A DNA stretch of 64,000 bases from Caldovatus sediminis (GTDB lineage: Bacteria > Pseudomonadota > Alphaproteobacteria > Acetobacterales > Acetobacteraceae), in assembly GCF_014644455.1 (NCBI RefSeq), contig NZ_BMKS01000001.1:62001-126000 (forward strand), given 5' to 3'. The position numbers and the translations under genes were made by a program. The notes below the pieces were generated by a model. The model was not told where the DNA came from and did not search any database. It was given only the letters and a program-made list of their open reading frames with translations. Shown in pieces: positions 38,781-51,084 of this stretch (positions are counted from its first letter, which is position 1; every line of letters starts with the position of its first letter).

Positions 38781-41075
38781 ATGACCCCCCCTGCTCCGCC
38801 CCCCGAGGAGCGCCGCCCGCCGCCGCCGGACTCGGCGCCGTCCGGACGGCGCTTCGCCGCCGCGACCGCGGAAGGCGGCGCGCGCGCCCTCATGGCGCCG
38901 GCCGGCGGCCTGCCCGCGACGGCACGGGAGCGGGCGGCGCTGGTGCGCGTGACCCAGCCGGAGCTCGCCCGCCGCGCCGTCATCGAGCGCACGCGCGGGC
39001 GGCTGGTGCTGACGGCCCTCGGCTTCGGCCTGCTGTTCGGGGCGGTCGGCCTCAAGCTCGCCCTGGCGACCGTGTTCGACCCGATGCAGCCGCGCCGCAC
39101 CGCCGCCGCGGCCGGGGTCGCGGCGCCCGCCCCCACCCCGGCCGCCGCCGCCCCGGCCAGGCGGCGCGCGCCGATCATGGACCGCAACGGCGAGCTGCTC
39201 GCCATCTCGCTGCCGATCACCGCGCTCGCCGCCAATCCGCGCCAGATCCACGATCCGGCGGAGGTGGCCGACCGGCTGCGCACCGTGCTGCCGGAGCTCG
39301 ACCGCGAGCGGCTGATCCAGCGCCTGTCGGGCGAGCGGCAGTTCGCCTACGTCCACCGCTCGCTGACGCCGCGCCAGCAGCAGGCGGTGAACGACCTCGG
39401 CATCGCCGGCCTGTTCTTCGAGGAGGCCGAGCGGCGCTACTACCCGCAGGGCCGCGCCGCGGTGCACGTGCTCGGCGCGGTGGACGTGGACGGCAACGGC
39501 ATCGCCGGCGTCGAGCGCAGCTTCGACGAGCGCCTGCGCCGCGGGGAGGCGCTGCGCCTCGCGATCGACGTGCGGGTGCAGCTCGCGCTCCGCGATGCGG
39601 TGCGGCGCGCGATCGCCGAGTTCGACGGCATCGGCGGCGCCGGCGTGCTGATGGACGTGGGCACCGGCGAGCTGCTCGGCCTGGTCAGTCTGCCAGACTA
39701 CGACGCCTCCGACCCGGCGGGGCTGCAGCAGCGGGCCGGCGCGGGCGGGGAGAGCGAGCGCGAGCGGCGCGAGCGCCAGGCCAACGACCCCCGCTTCAAC
39801 CGCGTCACCGTCGGCGTCTACGAGCCCGGCTCGACCTTCAAGCTGATGACCGCGGCGATGGCGCTGGAGTATGGGGTGGTGCAGCCGTGGCACGGCTACA
39901 GCGCCGCCGCGCCGATCCGCTACGGCCGCTTCACCATCAATGACTTCCGCGGCAAGGGGCGCTGGCTGGCGCTGCCTGAGATCATCGCCTACTCCTCCAA
40001 CATCGCCTCCGCCCACATGGCCGCGGCGGTCGGCCCGACGCGGCAGCGCGAGTTCCTGACGCGCATGGGCATGGCCTCGCGCCTGCGGGTCGAGCTGCCC
40101 GAGACGGCGCTGCCCCTGGTGCCGCGCGCGCAGGACTGGCGCGAGATCAACGCCATGACCATCGGCTTCGGCCACGGCATCTCGGTCACGCCGCTGCACG
40201 TGGTGACCGGCGTCGCCGCGCTCGCCAACGGCGGCATCTACCGCCAGCCGACGCTGCTCGCCCAGCCGCCGGGGACGGTGCGCGAGGGGACGCGGGTCAT
40301 CTCCGAGCGCACCAGCGACCTGATGCGCCGGCTGATGCGCCTGGTGGTGACCGAGGGCTCCGGCCGCAGCGCCGAGGTGGCGGGATATTTCGTCGGCGGA
40401 AAGACCGGCACGGCGCAGAAGACGGGCCCGCGCGGCGGCTACCTGCCGAACAAGCGCATCGCCGCCTTCGTCGGGGTGTTCCCGATCCATGCGCCGCGCT
40501 ACGCCCTCTACGTGATGGTGGACGAACCCAAGCCGAACGCGCGCAGCCACGGCTACGCCACGGCGGGCTGGGTGGCGGCGCCGGCGGCGAACATGGTGAT
40601 CAGCCGCGTCGCGCCGATCCTCGGCCTGCTGCCGGAGACCGACCGGGCGCAGGAGATCGGCCAGCAGATCGCCATGCCGATGAACGGCCGGATGACGCTG
40701 CCGCCGATGGGCGAGCGGCCGGAGTGGATCCTCGCGCAGCAGGCCGCGGCGCAGCAGGCCGCCGCGGCGGCCGCGGCCGCCACCGCCGCGCGGGCCGGTG
40801 CCGGCGGCGCGCGCGGCGGGACGCGCCCGGCACGCGCGGCCTCCCCTGCCGCGGGAAGCCCCTCGCCCGACGCCCCGGCCGCCGCGCGGCCGCCGCGCGC
40901 CGCCGCACCGCCCGCGGCGGCGCCCTCCGGCGCCGCGCCGCCGCGGCGGCCAGCGGCGGCGCCGACCGCCGCCGGCGCGGGCACGCCGCCGGGCCGCGCC
41001 GCCGAGGCGCCGCCCGCCCCCGCCGCCGCACCGGCGAGGCCGGCGCGGGAGGCGCGGCTTGCCGAGGCTCGGTGA
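38781..41075 (+). CDS. ftsI: Septal peptidoglycan transpeptidase FtsI (PBP3)
   Basis: A 764-residue class B penicillin-binding protein that crosslinks septal peptidoglycan together with FtsW. Seen: a Pro-rich cytoplasmic start, a membrane helix near residue 75 (LVLTALGFGLLFGAVGLKLAL), the pedestal domain, and the transpeptidase with catalytic STFK at 351-354, SSN at 405-407 and KTG from 541. After the catalytic domain (about residue 640) there are about 125 residues of Ala/Gly/Arg/Pro low complexity, absent from most homologues. I start at the ATG 14 nt after ftsL because the longer open frame only shadows ftsL. Confidence 0.95.
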   Translation: MTPPAPPPEERRPPPPDSAPSGRRFAAATAEGGARALMAPAGGLPATARERAALVRVTQPELARRAVIERTRGRLVLTALGFGLLFGAVGLKLALATVFDPMQPRRTAAAAGVAAPAPTPAAAAPARRRAPIMDRNGELLAISLPITALAANPRQIHDPAEVADRLRTVLPELDRERLIQRLSGERQFAYVHRSLTPRQQQAVNDLGIAGLFFEEAERRYYPQGRAAVHVLGAVDVDGNGIAGVERSFDERLRRGEALRLAIDVRVQLALRDAVRRAIAEFDGIGGAGVLMDVGTGELLGLVSLPDYDASDPAGLQQRAGAGGESERERRERQANDPRFNRVTVGVYEPGSTFKLMTAAMALEYGVVQPWHGYSAAAPIRYGRFTINDFRGKGRWLALPEIIAYSSNIASAHMAAAVGPTRQREFLTRMGMASRLRVELPETALPLVPRAQDWREINAMTIGFGHGISVTPLHVVTGVAALANGGIYRQPTLLAQPPGTVREGTRVISERTSDLMRRLMRLVVTEGSGRSAEVAGYFVGGKTGTAQKTGPRGGYLPNKRIAAFVGVFPIHAPRYALYVMVDEPKPNARSHGYATAGWVAAPAANMVISRVAPILGLLPETDRAQEIGQQIAMPMNGRMTLPPMGERPEWILAQQAAAQQAAAAAAAATAARAGAGGARGGTRPARAASPAAGSPSPDAPAAARPPRAAAPPAAAPSGAAPPRRPAAAPTAAGAGTPPGRAAEAPPAPAAAPARPAREARLAEAR

Positions 41076-41079
41076 CCTC

Positions 41080-42555
41080 ATGCGCGCCCTCTCCGACATC
41101 GCGCCGCTGGCGGACCGCGCCGCGGCGGCGGCCGGCACCGCGATCACCGCGCTCGCCGCCGACAGCCGCGCGGTGACGCCGGGGGCGCTGTTCGCCGCCC
41201 TGCCCGGCGCGCGCGCCGACGGCCGCGCCTTCATCGCCGAGGCGGTGGCGCGCGGCGCCGCCGCCGTGCTGGCGCCCGAGGGCACCGTCTGGCCGGCGGG
41301 CGTGCCGGAGCGCCCCCTGATCACCGCCGCCGACCCGCGCCGCGCCCTCGCCCTGATGGCGGCGGCCTTCCACGGCGGCGCGCAGCCGCGCCGCGTCGTC
41401 GCCGTGACGGGCACCAACGGCAAGACGAGCACGGTGGACTTCCTGCGCCAGCTGTGGACGCTCGACGGCGCGCGCGCCGCCTCGCTCGGCACGCTCGGGC
41501 TGGTGGCGGAGGGGTTCGAGGCGGGGCCCTCGCTCACCACGCCCGATCCGGTGGCGCTGCACGCGACGCTCGCCGCGCTCGCGGCCGCCGGGGTCGAGCG
41601 CGCGGCGATGGAGGCCTCCTCGCACGGCATCGCGCAGCGGCGGCTCGACGGCGTGCGCCTGGCGGCGGCCGGGTTCACCAACCTGACGCGCGACCACCTC
41701 GACTACCACGGCACGATGGAGGCCTACCGCGCCGCCAAGCTCCGGCTGTTCGAGGCGCTGCTCGCCCCCGGCGCGCCGGTGGTGCTGAACGCCGACATGG
41801 AGGCCGCGACGCGCGAGGCCGTCGAGGCGATCGCCCGGCGGCGCGGCCTGCCGCTGCTCCCGGTGGGCGAGCGGGGGGGCGAGCTGCGCCTGCTGCGCCA
41901 GGTGCCGCTGCCGGACGGGCAGGCGATCCGCGTCGCGCGCCCGGGCGGCGCGGCGGAGGAGATCCGCCTCGCCCTGCCCGGCCGCTTCCAGGCCGACAAC
42001 GCGCTGCTGGCCGCGGGCCTCGCCATCGCCACGGGGATGGAGGCGGCGCGCGCGCTGGCGCTGCTGCCGCGCCTCAGGGGCGTGCGCGGGCGGATGGAGC
42101 TCGCGGCGCGGCTGCCGAACGGCGCCGCGGTCTATGTGGACTACGCGCACACGCCGGACGCGCTCGAGCGCCTGCTCGCGGCGCTGCGCCCGCATGTCGC
42201 GCCGGGGGCGCGGCTGCACGTGCTGTTCGGCGCGGGCGGCGACCGCGATCCCGGCAAGCGCCCGCTGATGGGCGCCGCCTGCGCGCGGCTTGCCGACGTC
42301 TGCTGGGTGACCGACGACAACCCGCGCAGCGAGGACCCGGCGGCGATCCGCGCCGCCGTGCTCGCCGGCTGTCCCGGCGGGGTGGATGCGGGCGACCGCG
42401 CCGGGGCGATCGCGCGCGCGCTGGCGGCGCTCGGACCGGGCGACGTGCTGGCGGTGGCGGGCAAGGGGCACGAGAGCGGGCAGACCATCGCCGGCGTCAC
42501 CCATCCCTTCGACGACGCGGAGACGGTGCGCCGCCTCGCGGGGGCCGCAGGATGA
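41080..42555 (+). CDS. murE: UDP-MurNAc-L-Ala-D-Glu:meso-DAP ligase
   Basis: A 491-residue Mur ligase that adds the third amino acid to the peptidoglycan stem. Seen: the P-loop [15 protein letters not shown]; the Mur motif [13 protein letters not shown]; the carbamylated-Lys region [18 protein letters not shown]; and the motif DDNPRSEDP, whose DNPR tetrapeptide marks meso-diaminopimelate as the substrate rather than lysine. Start chosen at MRALSDIAP, 4 nt after the ftsI stop. Its stop overlaps the murF start. Confidence 0.96.
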   Translation: MRALSDIAPLADRAAAAAGTAITALAADSRAVTPGALFAALPGARADGRAFIAEAVARGAAAVLAPEGTVWPAGVPERPLITAADPRRALALMAAAFHGGAQPRRVVAVTGTNGKTSTVDFLRQLWTLDGARAASLGTLGLVAEGFEAGPSLTTPDPVALHATLAALAAAGVERAAMEASSHGIAQRRLDGVRLAAAGFTNLTRDHLDYHGTMEAYRAAKLRLFEALLAPGAPVVLNADMEAATREAVEAIARRRGLPLLPVGERGGELRLLRQVPLPDGQAIRVARPGGAAEEIRLALPGRFQADNALLAAGLAIATGMEAARALALLPRLRGVRGRMELAARLPNGAAVYVDYAHTPDALERLLAALRPHVAPGARLHVLFGAGGDRDPGKRPLMGAACARLADVCWVTDDNPRSEDPAAIRAAVLAGCPGGVDAGDRAGAIARALAALGPGDVLAVAGKGHESGQTIAGVTHPFDDAETVRRLAGAAG

Positions 42556-43937
42556 CCGGCCCGCTCTGGACCGCGGACGAACTGCGCGCCGCGACGGGCG
42601 GGACGCTCGCGGGCGAGGCGGCGGCCGGCGGCGTCTCGATCGACTCCCGCCAGATCCGGCCCGGCGAGCTGTTCGTCGCGCTGCGCGACGCGCGCGACGG
42701 GCACGACTTCGTCGCCGACGCGCTCGCCCGCGGCGCCGCCTGCGCGATGGTGGACCGCGAGCCGCCGGGCGTCGCGCCGGGCGCGCCGCTGCTGCGCGTC
42801 GCGGACACCCTCGCCGGTCTCGCCGCGCTCGGCGCCGCCGGGCGGGCGCGGAGCGGGGCGCGCGTCGTCGCGGTGACCGGCAGCGTCGGCAAGACGACGA
42901 CGAAGGAGATGCTGCGCCACGCGCTCTCGGCCTGCGGCGCGACCCACGCGGCGGAGGCGAGCCACAACAACCACTGGGGGGTGCCGCTCACCCTCGCCCG
43001 CCTGCCGCGGGAGGCGGCCTTCGCCGTGGTCGAGATCGGCATGAACCACCGCGGCGAGATCGCCCCGCTCGCGCGCCTCGCCCGCCCGCACGCGGCGGTG
43101 ATCACGGCGGTGGCGCCGGCGCACATCGGCCATCTCGGCTCGCTCGAGGCGATCGCCGACGAGAAGGCCGACATCCTCGCCGGGCTGGAGCCGGGCGGCA
43201 GCGCGATCCTGCCGCGCGACACGCCGCTGTTCCTCCGCCTCGCCGCCGCCGCCGCGCGGTGCGGCGCGCGCGTCGTCGGCTTCGGCGAGTCGCCGGAGGC
43301 GGAGGCGCGGCTGCTGTCCTACGCCGGCACGGCGGAGGCGGGGCGCGCGGAGCTGGACCTGCACGGGCGGCGGCTCCGCCTCGACCTCGCGGCGCCCGGG
43401 CAGCACATGGCGATGAACGCGCTGGCCGCGCTCGCCGCCTGCGCGGCGCTCGGCGCGGACCCGGGGCTGGCGGCGGCGGCGCTCTCCGGCTTCGGCGCGG
43501 TGGCCGGGCGGGGAATGCGGCTGACGCTGCACCTGGCGGGCGGCACGGCGCTGCTGCTCGACGACAGCTACAACGCCTCCACGGCCTCGATCCGGGCCGG
43601 GCTCGCGGTGCTGGCCGCGCAGCCGGCGCGGCGGCGGATCGCCGTGCTCGGCGACATGCGCGAGCTCGGCGCCTACGGTCCGGCGCTGCACGCGGAGCTG
43701 GCGCCGGACGCGGCCGCCGCGGCCGACCTCGTCTTCTGCTGCGGCCCGCTGATGCGCCACCTCTACGACGCGCTGCCGGCGGAGCGCCGCGGCGGCCACC
43801 AGCCCGACAGCGAGCGCCTCGCGCCCGTGGTGCGCGACGCGCTGCGCCCGGGCGACGCGGTGCTGGTCAAGGGCTCGCTCGGCTCGCGCATGAAGGTGGT
43901 GGTCGAGGCGCTGACGCGCGGGGAGCGGCCGGCATGA
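42552..43937 (+). CDS. murF: UDP-MurNAc-tripeptide:D-Ala-D-Ala ligase
   Basis: A 461-residue Mur ligase that finishes the UDP-MurNAc-pentapeptide. Seen: [19 protein letters not shown] in the N-terminal substrate domain, the P-loop [45 protein letters not shown], and [18 protein letters not shown] in the C-terminal domain. The start overlaps murE and the stop overlaps mraY in ATGA. Confidence 0.96.
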   Translation: MTGPLWTADELRAATGGTLAGEAAAGGVSIDSRQIRPGELFVALRDARDGHDFVADALARGAACAMVDREPPGVAPGAPLLRVADTLAGLAALGAAGRARSGARVVAVTGSVGKTTTKEMLRHALSACGATHAAEASHNNHWGVPLTLARLPREAAFAVVEIGMNHRGEIAPLARLARPHAAVITAVAPAHIGHLGSLEAIADEKADILAGLEPGGSAILPRDTPLFLRLAAAAARCGARVVGFGESPEAEARLLSYAGTAEAGRAELDLHGRRLRLDLAAPGQHMAMNALAALAACAALGADPGLAAAALSGFGAVAGRGMRLTLHLAGGTALLLDDSYNASTASIRAGLAVLAAQPARRRIAVLGDMRELGAYGPALHAELAPDAAAAADLVFCCGPLMRHLYDALPAERRGGHQPDSERLAPVVRDALRPGDAVLVKGSLGSRMKVVVEALTRGERPA

Positions 43938-45022
43938 TCTTCAACCTGTTCGCCCCCTACGCGGACGAGTTCGCGCTGTTCAACCTGGTGCGCTACATCA
44001 CCTTCCGCTCCGGCGCGGCCTGCCTGACCGCCTTCGTCTTCTCGCTGGTGCTCGGCCCGAGCGTGATCCGCTGGCTGCGCGCGCGCCAGAACGGGGGCCA
44101 GCCGATCCGCGCCGACGGGCCGGAGCGCCACCTGATCGAGAAGCGCGGCACGCCGACCATGGGGGGCGTGCTGATCCTCGCCTCGATGGTGCTGGCGACG
44201 GTGCTCTGGGCGGACCTGCGCAACGGCTTCATCTGGGCGACGCTGCTGGTGACGGTGGGCTACGGCCTGCTCGGCTTCGCCGACGACTTCCTCAAGGTGA
44301 CGAAGCGCAACACCAGGGGCGTCCCGGGGCGGCACAAGCTGGTCGCGCAGGCGGCGATCGGCCTCGCCGCGGCGGTGTGGATGTACCTGCTGCTGCCGGG
44401 ACCGCTGGCCGACAAGCTCGCCGTGCCGATCTTCAAGGACGTCCTGATCCCGCTCGGCCTCGCCTTCCCGCTCTTCGCCATGCTGGTGATGATGGGCGCG
44501 TCCAACGCGGTGAACCTGACCGACGGGCTCGACGGCCTCGCCATCGTGCCGGCGATGATCGCGGCCGGGGTGTTCGGGCTGATCGCCTACCTGGTCGGGC
44601 GGGTGGACTACGCGAACTACCTCCAGCTCCACTACGTGCCGGGGTCGGGCGAGCTCGCGGTGTTCCTCTCCGCCCTGCTCGGCGCGGGGCTCGGCTTCCT
44701 CTGGTTCAATGCGCCGCCGGCCGCCGTGTTCATGGGCGACACCGGCTCGCTCTCGCTCGGCGGGGCGCTCGGCGCGGTGGCGGTGGCGACCAAGCACGAG
44801 ATCGTGCTGGCGATCGTCGGCGGGCTGTTCGTCGTCGAGACGCTCTCGGTCGTGATCCAGGTGGTCTGGTTCAAGCGCACGGGAAGGCGCGTCTTCCTGA
44901 TGGCGCCGCTGCACCACCACTTCGAGAAGAAGGGCTGGCCGGAGCCGACCATCGTCATCCGCTTCTGGATCATCGCCATGGTGCTGGCGCTGATCGGCCT
45001 CAGCACGCTGAAGATCCGATGA
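43934..45022 (+). CDS. mraY: Phospho-MurNAc-pentapeptide transferase
   Basis: A 362-residue inner-membrane enzyme that forms lipid I from UDP-MurNAc-pentapeptide and undecaprenyl phosphate. About ten hydrophobic helices are apparent. Catalytic elements: [13 protein letters not shown] in the first cytoplasmic loop; GFADDFLKV with the Asp pair; [28 protein letters not shown]; and the [11 protein letters not shown] histidine motif. It overlaps murF and murD by 4 nt each. Confidence 0.97.
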   Translation: MIFNLFAPYADEFALFNLVRYITFRSGAACLTAFVFSLVLGPSVIRWLRARQNGGQPIRADGPERHLIEKRGTPTMGGVLILASMVLATVLWADLRNGFIWATLLVTVGYGLLGFADDFLKVTKRNTRGVPGRHKLVAQAAIGLAAAVWMYLLLPGPLADKLAVPIFKDVLIPLGLAFPLFAMLVMMGASNAVNLTDGLDGLAIVPAMIAAGVFGLIAYLVGRVDYANYLQLHYVPGSGELAVFLSALLGAGLGFLWFNAPPAAVFMGDTGSLSLGGALGAVAVATKHEIVLAIVGGLFVVETLSVVIQVVWFKRTGRRVFLMAPLHHHFEKKGWPEPTIVIRFWIIAMVLALIGLSTLKIR

Positions 45023-46413
45023 GCGGCGCGGCGCCGAGCCTCACCCCCTTCGCCGGGCGGCGCATCGCCGTGATGGGCCTCGGCCGCGCCGGGCTGCCGG
45101 CGGCCGAGCGCCTCGCCGCCTGGGGCGCCGAGGTGGCGTGCTGGGACGACCGCCCCGAGGCGCGCGCGGCCGCCGAGGCCGCGGGACTGCCCGTGCGCGA
45201 CCTCGCCGCCGGCGCGTTCCGCTTCGACGCGCTGCTGCTCTCGCCCGGCATCCCGCACCGCCTGCCGGCGCCGCACCCGGTCGCCACGCGGGCGGCGGAA
45301 GCGCGCGTGCCGGTGCTGTGCGACGTGGAGTTCCTGTTCGCGGCGGTGCGCGCGGCGGGCTCCGGCGCGCGCTTCCTCGGCGTCACCGGCACCAACGGCA
45401 AGTCCACGACGACGGCGCTCGCCCACCACCTGCTGCGCGGCGCCGGCCTGGCCGCCGAGGCGGGCGGGAACCTCGGCCCGGCGGCGCTGTCCCTCAACAT
45501 GTTGGGGGATGAGGGCGTATACGTCCTCGAAATGTCGTCCTACATGTTGGAGCGAATCGCCGCCGTGCGCTTCAACATAGCGGTAATGCTCAACCTCAGC
45601 CCCGACCATCTCGACCGCCATGGCGACATGGCCGGCTATGCCGCTGCGAAGGCTCGCATCTTCGCGCGGCAGACGCCGCAGGACGTCGCCGTGCTCGGGA
45701 TGGACGACGCGCCGAGCCGCGCCATGGCCGCCGGCATCGCGGCGCGGCTGGTGCCCGTCTCCGGCGTCGCGGCGCAGCCGGCCGGCGGCATCTGGGCCGA
45801 GGGCGAGCGGGTGCTGCGCGACGGGGAGGGCCCGATCCTCGACCTGCGCGAGGCGCCGGCGCTGCCCGGCGCGCACAACGCGCAGAACGCCGCCGCCGCC
45901 TGCGCCGCCGCCTTCGCGCTCGGCGTGCCGCGCGAGGCCGCGGCGGCGGGCCTCGCGAGCTTCCCCGGGCTGCCGCACCGGCAGGAGCGGGTGGCGGAGA
46001 TCGGCGGCGTGCTGTTCGTCAACGACAGCAAGGCCACGAACGCCGATTCCGCCGCGCGCGCGCTGGCGAGCTACGAGCGCGTGGTCTGGATCGCCGGCGG
46101 CACCGGCAAGGCGGGCGGGATCGCCGCCCTGGCGCCGCTCTTCCCGCGCGTCGCGAAGGCGCTGCTGATCGGGCGCGACGCGCCGGAATTCGCGCGCACC
46201 CTCGCCGCGCACGGCGTCGCGCACGAGATCGCCGGCACGCTGGAGGCCGCGGTGCCCGCCGCCGCCGCCGCCGCGCGCGCCGGGGCGGCGCCGGTGGTGC
46301 TGCTCTCGCCCGCCGCCGCCTCCTGGGACCAGTTCGGCGGCTTCGACCAGCGCGGCAACCGCTTCCGCGCCCTCGTCCAGGCGCTGGCCCGCGTCGAAGG
46401 GAGGGCCGCCTGA
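45019..46413 (+). CDS. murD: UDP-MurNAc-L-Ala:D-Glu ligase
   Basis: A 464-residue Mur ligase that adds D-glutamate. Seen: an N-terminal UDP-binding Rossmann domain ([15 protein letters not shown]), the P-loop [16 protein letters not shown], the MurD motif written here [51 protein letters not shown] and [12 protein letters not shown]. Codons 160-193 switch to codons rare in this window (TTG, GTA, ATA, CGA, GAA), a local AT-richer patch over a conserved motif. ftsW starts 1 nt after the stop. Confidence 0.96.
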   Translation: MSGAAPSLTPFAGRRIAVMGLGRAGLPAAERLAAWGAEVACWDDRPEARAAAEAAGLPVRDLAAGAFRFDALLLSPGIPHRLPAPHPVATRAAEARVPVLCDVEFLFAAVRAAGSGARFLGVTGTNGKSTTTALAHHLLRGAGLAAEAGGNLGPAALSLNMLGDEGVYVLEMSSYMLERIAAVRFNIAVMLNLSPDHLDRHGDMAGYAAAKARIFARQTPQDVAVLGMDDAPSRAMAAGIAARLVPVSGVAAQPAGGIWAEGERVLRDGEGPILDLREAPALPGAHNAQNAAAACAAAFALGVPREAAAAGLASFPGLPHRQERVAEIGGVLFVNDSKATNADSAARALASYERVVWIAGGTGKAGGIAALAPLFPRVAKALLIGRDAPEFARTLAAHGVAHEIAGTLEAAVPAAAAAARAGAAPVVLLSPAAASWDQFGGFDQRGNRFRALVQALARVEGRAA

Positions 46414-46414
46414 G

Positions 46415-47554
46415 ATGGCCGCCTTCTCCCGCGCCGACACCTCGGTCCTCGGCCGCTGGTGGTGGACCGTGGACCGCTGGACGCTCTCGGCGCTGTTCGC
46501 GCTGATCGGCTTCGGCTACGTGCTGCTGCTCGCCGCCTCGCCGGCGGTGGCGGAGCGCATCGGCGCCTCCTCGCGCCACATGTTCATCGTCAAGCAGGTG
46601 ATCTTCCTCGCCCTCGCCGCGGCGGTGATGGTCGGCACCTCGCTGCTCTCGGTGAAGGGCGTGCGCCGCGCCGCGCTGCTCGGCTGCGCCGTGGCGCTGG
46701 CGCTGACGGCGGCGACCCTCGTCGTCGGCGTCGAGATCAAGGGCGCGCGGCGCTGGCTGCCGATCCCGGGCCTCTCGCTGCAGCCCTCGGAGTTCCTCAA
46801 GCCCTGCTTCGCCGTCGTCGCCGCCTGGCTGATCGCCGAGGGCAAGGCGCCGGGCTCGCGCTTCCCGGGCGCGCTGGCCGCGATCGCCCTCTTCGGCGTG
46901 ATCGCCCTCATCCTCAAGGGCCAGCCGGACATCGGCATGCTGCTCGTGGTCTCGGCGGTGTTCTTCGCCCAGTTCTTCGTCGCCGGGCTCAACATGGTCC
47001 TCGTCGGCATCGTCGGCGCCATGGGCGTGGCGGGGGCCGTCGCCGCCTACTTCATGTTCCCGCACGTGCAGAGCCGGGTGCACCGCTTCCTCGACCCCTC
47101 CTCGGGCGACAACTACCAGATCACCGTCGCGCTGGAGGCCTTCGGCCAGGGCGGGCTGCTCGGCCGCGGGCCGGGCGAGGGTCGGGTGAAGAACCTGCTG
47201 CCCGACGCGCACGCCGACTTCGTCTTCGCCGTCGCCGGCGAGGAGTTCGGCATGGTGGTCTGCCTGCTCATCCTCGCCCTCTTCGCCTTCGTCGTGGTGC
47301 GCGGGCTGCTCCGGCTGCTCGCCGAGAACGACCTGTTCGTGGTGCTGGCCTCGGCGGGGCTGCTCGCCCAGTTCGGGCTGCAGGCCTTCGTCAACATGGC
47401 CTCCTCGCTGCACCTGATCCCGACCAAGGGGATGACGCTGCCCTTCGTCTCCTACGGCGGGTCCTCGGTGATCGCGGTGGCGCTCGGCATGGGCTTCCTG
47501 CTGGCGCTGACGCGCCGGCGCCTGCACCGGCAGCCGGAGGAGGCGGCGGCATGA
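46415..47554 (+). CDS. ftsW: Septal peptidoglycan glycosyltransferase FtsW
   Basis: A 379-residue SEDS-family polymerase with about ten transmembrane helices that polymerises lipid II with FtsI. Seen: KGARRWLPIPGLSLQPSEFLK with the SEDS signature, ILKGQPDIGMLLVV, the long periplasmic loop (PSSGDNYQITVALEAFGQGG) preceding GRGPGEGRVKNLLPDAHADF with a catalytic-type Asp, AVAGEEFGMV and the end PFVSYGGSS. The start lies 1 nt after murD; the stop overlaps murG. Confidence 0.96.
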   Translation: MAAFSRADTSVLGRWWWTVDRWTLSALFALIGFGYVLLLAASPAVAERIGASSRHMFIVKQVIFLALAAAVMVGTSLLSVKGVRRAALLGCAVALALTAATLVVGVEIKGARRWLPIPGLSLQPSEFLKPCFAVVAAWLIAEGKAPGSRFPGALAAIALFGVIALILKGQPDIGMLLVVSAVFFAQFFVAGLNMVLVGIVGAMGVAGAVAAYFMFPHVQSRVHRFLDPSSGDNYQITVALEAFGQGGLLGRGPGEGRVKNLLPDAHADFVFAVAGEEFGMVVCLLILALFAFVVVRGLLRLLAENDLFVVLASAGLLAQFGLQAFVNMASSLHLIPTKGMTLPFVSYGGSSVIAVALGMGFLLALTRRRLHRQPEEAAA

Positions 47555-48705
47555 GGGGTCCCGCGGTGCGCCCGATCGTGATCGCCGCCGGGGGCACGGG
47601 CGGCCACCTCTTCCCGGCCGAGGCGCTGGCGGCGGAGCTGCTCGCGCGCGGCGAGCGCGTGGCGCTGATGACCGACGCGCGCTCGGCCGCCTACGAGAGC
47701 CCGGCCTTCGCCAACGCCGAGCGCCTGGTGCTGCGCGGCGGGGGGCTCGCGGGGCGCGGCGTGCGCCGGGCGATGGCCGGCGCCGCGGCGCTCGCGCTCG
47801 GCGTCGTGCAGGCGCGCCGGCTGCTCGGCCTGCTGAACGCCGCGGCGGTGGTGGGCTTCGGCGGCTACGCCTCCTTCCCGCCCCTCGCCGCCGCGCGGCT
47901 GCTGCCGGCGGCGCGCCGGCCGGTGACCGTGCTGCACGAGCAGAACGCGGTGCTCGGCCGCGCCAACCGCGTGCTGGCGCGCGGGGCGGACGTGCTGGCG
48001 CTCTCCTTCGCGGCGACCGCCGCGGTGCCGGCGGCGGCGGCGCAGCGCGTGGTGGTGGTCGGCAATCCGGTCCGCCCGGCGCTCGCCGCCCTGGCCGGCC
48101 AGCCCTATCCGGCGCCGGCCGGCAGCGCGGCGCTGCGCCTGCTGGTGCTCGGCGGCAGCCAGGGCGCGCGCGTCTTCGCCGACGTGGTGCCGGAGGCGGT
48201 GGCGGCGCTGCCCGAGGCGCTGCGCGCGCGGCTGCTGGTGACGCAGCAGTGCCGCCCGGAGGACCTCGCGCGCGTGCGCGAGGCCTATGCGCGCGCCGGC
48301 GTGCCCGCCGACCTCGCGACCTTCTTCCCCGACGTCGCCGGGCGGCTCGCGACGGCGCACCTGGTGATCGCGCGGGCCGGCGCCTCGACCGTGGCCGAAC
48401 TCGCCTGCGCCGGGCGGCCCTCCATCCTGGTGCCGCTGCCGCACGCGATCGACGACCACCAGAGCGCCAATGCCCGCGCGCTCGCCGGCGCCGGCGCCGC
48501 GGTGGTGATGCCGCAGCCGGGCCTCACCCCCGGCACGCTGAGCCGCCGCCTCGCCGCCTGGCTCGGCGATCCCGCCGCACTCGCCGCCGCCGCCGCCGCC
48601 GCTGCCTCGCTGGCGCGGCCGAACGCGGCGCGGCGGCTGGCGAGCCTCGTCCTCTCCCTCGTCGCGCAGCGCGGCTCCGCGCCTGCCCTGCCGGAGTCCC
48701 GCTGA
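47551..48705 (+). CDS. murG: Lipid II synthase MurG
   Basis: A 384-residue GT-B (GT28) enzyme that adds GlcNAc to lipid I at the inner face of the membrane. Seen: the N-terminal [48 protein letters not shown], and in the donor domain [36 protein letters not shown] and [17 protein letters not shown]. It overlaps ftsW by ATGA and murC begins 1 nt after its stop. Confidence 0.96.
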   Translation: MRGPAVRPIVIAAGGTGGHLFPAEALAAELLARGERVALMTDARSAAYESPAFANAERLVLRGGGLAGRGVRRAMAGAAALALGVVQARRLLGLLNAAAVVGFGGYASFPPLAAARLLPAARRPVTVLHEQNAVLGRANRVLARGADVLALSFAATAAVPAAAAQRVVVVGNPVRPALAALAGQPYPAPAGSAALRLLVLGGSQGARVFADVVPEAVAALPEALRARLLVTQQCRPEDLARVREAYARAGVPADLATFFPDVAGRLATAHLVIARAGASTVAELACAGRPSILVPLPHAIDDHQSANARALAGAGAAVVMPQPGLTPGTLSRRLAAWLGDPAALAAAAAAAASLARPNAARRLASLVLSLVAQRGSAPALPESR

Positions 48706-48706
48706 C

Positions 48707-50157
<1,451 letters not shown>

Positions 50158-50161
<4 letters not shown>

Positions 50162-51084
50162 CGGCGGCGGCCATCGCCATGCCGGCGGCGGCGCGCCTGC
50201 CGCCGCTGCGCGGGCGGGTGCAGGCGGGCGCGCCGCTCGCGCCGACGACCTGGTTCCGCGTCGGCGGACCGGCGGAGTGGCTGGCGCGACCCGCCGACCT
50301 CGACGACCTGCTGCGGCTGCTGCGCGAGCTGCCGGACGCGGTGCCGCTGACCGTCATCGGCGCGGCGTCGAACCTGATCGTGCGCGACGGCGGCGTGCCG
50401 GGCGTCGTGGTGCGGCTCGCCCCGCGCGGCTTCGGCGCGGTCGAGGCGGAGGCGGGCGGCGTCGTCGCGGGCGCGGCGGCGCTCGACGCGACGGTGGCGG
50501 AGCACGCCGCGGCGGCGGGCCTCGCCGGCCTCGAATTCCTCTGCGGCATCCCGGGCACGATCGGGGGCGCGGTGGCGATGAACGCCGGCGCCTACGGGGC
50601 CGAGGTGAGGGACGTGCTCGACTGGGCGGAGGTCGCGACCGCGGGCGGCCTGCGGCGGCTGTCGAACGCCGAGCTGCGCTTCGCCTACCGCCGCGCCGAC
50701 GGGCTGGCGCGGCGCGCCGTGGTGGTGCGCGCGCGCCTGCGCGCCGCCCCCGGCGAGCCCGCCGCCATCGCCGCGCGCATGGCGGGGATCCGCGCCGCGC
50801 GCGAGGCCACCCAGCCGGTGCGCGCGCGCACCGGCGGCTCGACCTTCAAGAACCCGCCCGGCGGCGCCCGGGCGTGGGAGCTGATCGCCGCCGCCGGCTG
50901 CCGCGGCCTGCGGCGCGGCGGCGCGCAGGTCAGCGAGAAGCACTGCAACTTCCTCGTCAACACCGGCGGCGCCAGCGCCGCCGACATCGAGGGCCTCGGC
51001 GAGGAGGTGCGCGCCCGCGTCCGCGCCGCCTGCGGCGTGGACCTCGAATGGGAGATCCGCCGCATCGGAGTGCCCTCGCCATGA
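50158..51084 (+). CDS. murB: UDP-N-acetylenolpyruvoylglucosamine reductase
   Basis: A 308-residue FAD enzyme that reduces the enolpyruvyl ether to make UDP-MurNAc. Seen: [15 protein letters not shown], the FAD-binding [32 protein letters not shown], the catalytic Ser region [13 protein letters not shown], and [17 protein letters not shown] chose GTG at the GTGA overlap with murC, consistent with the other junctions; an ATG seven codons later is possible but has no Shine-Dalgarno sequence. It is the type I/II form of the fold, with no truncation. Confidence 0.94.
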
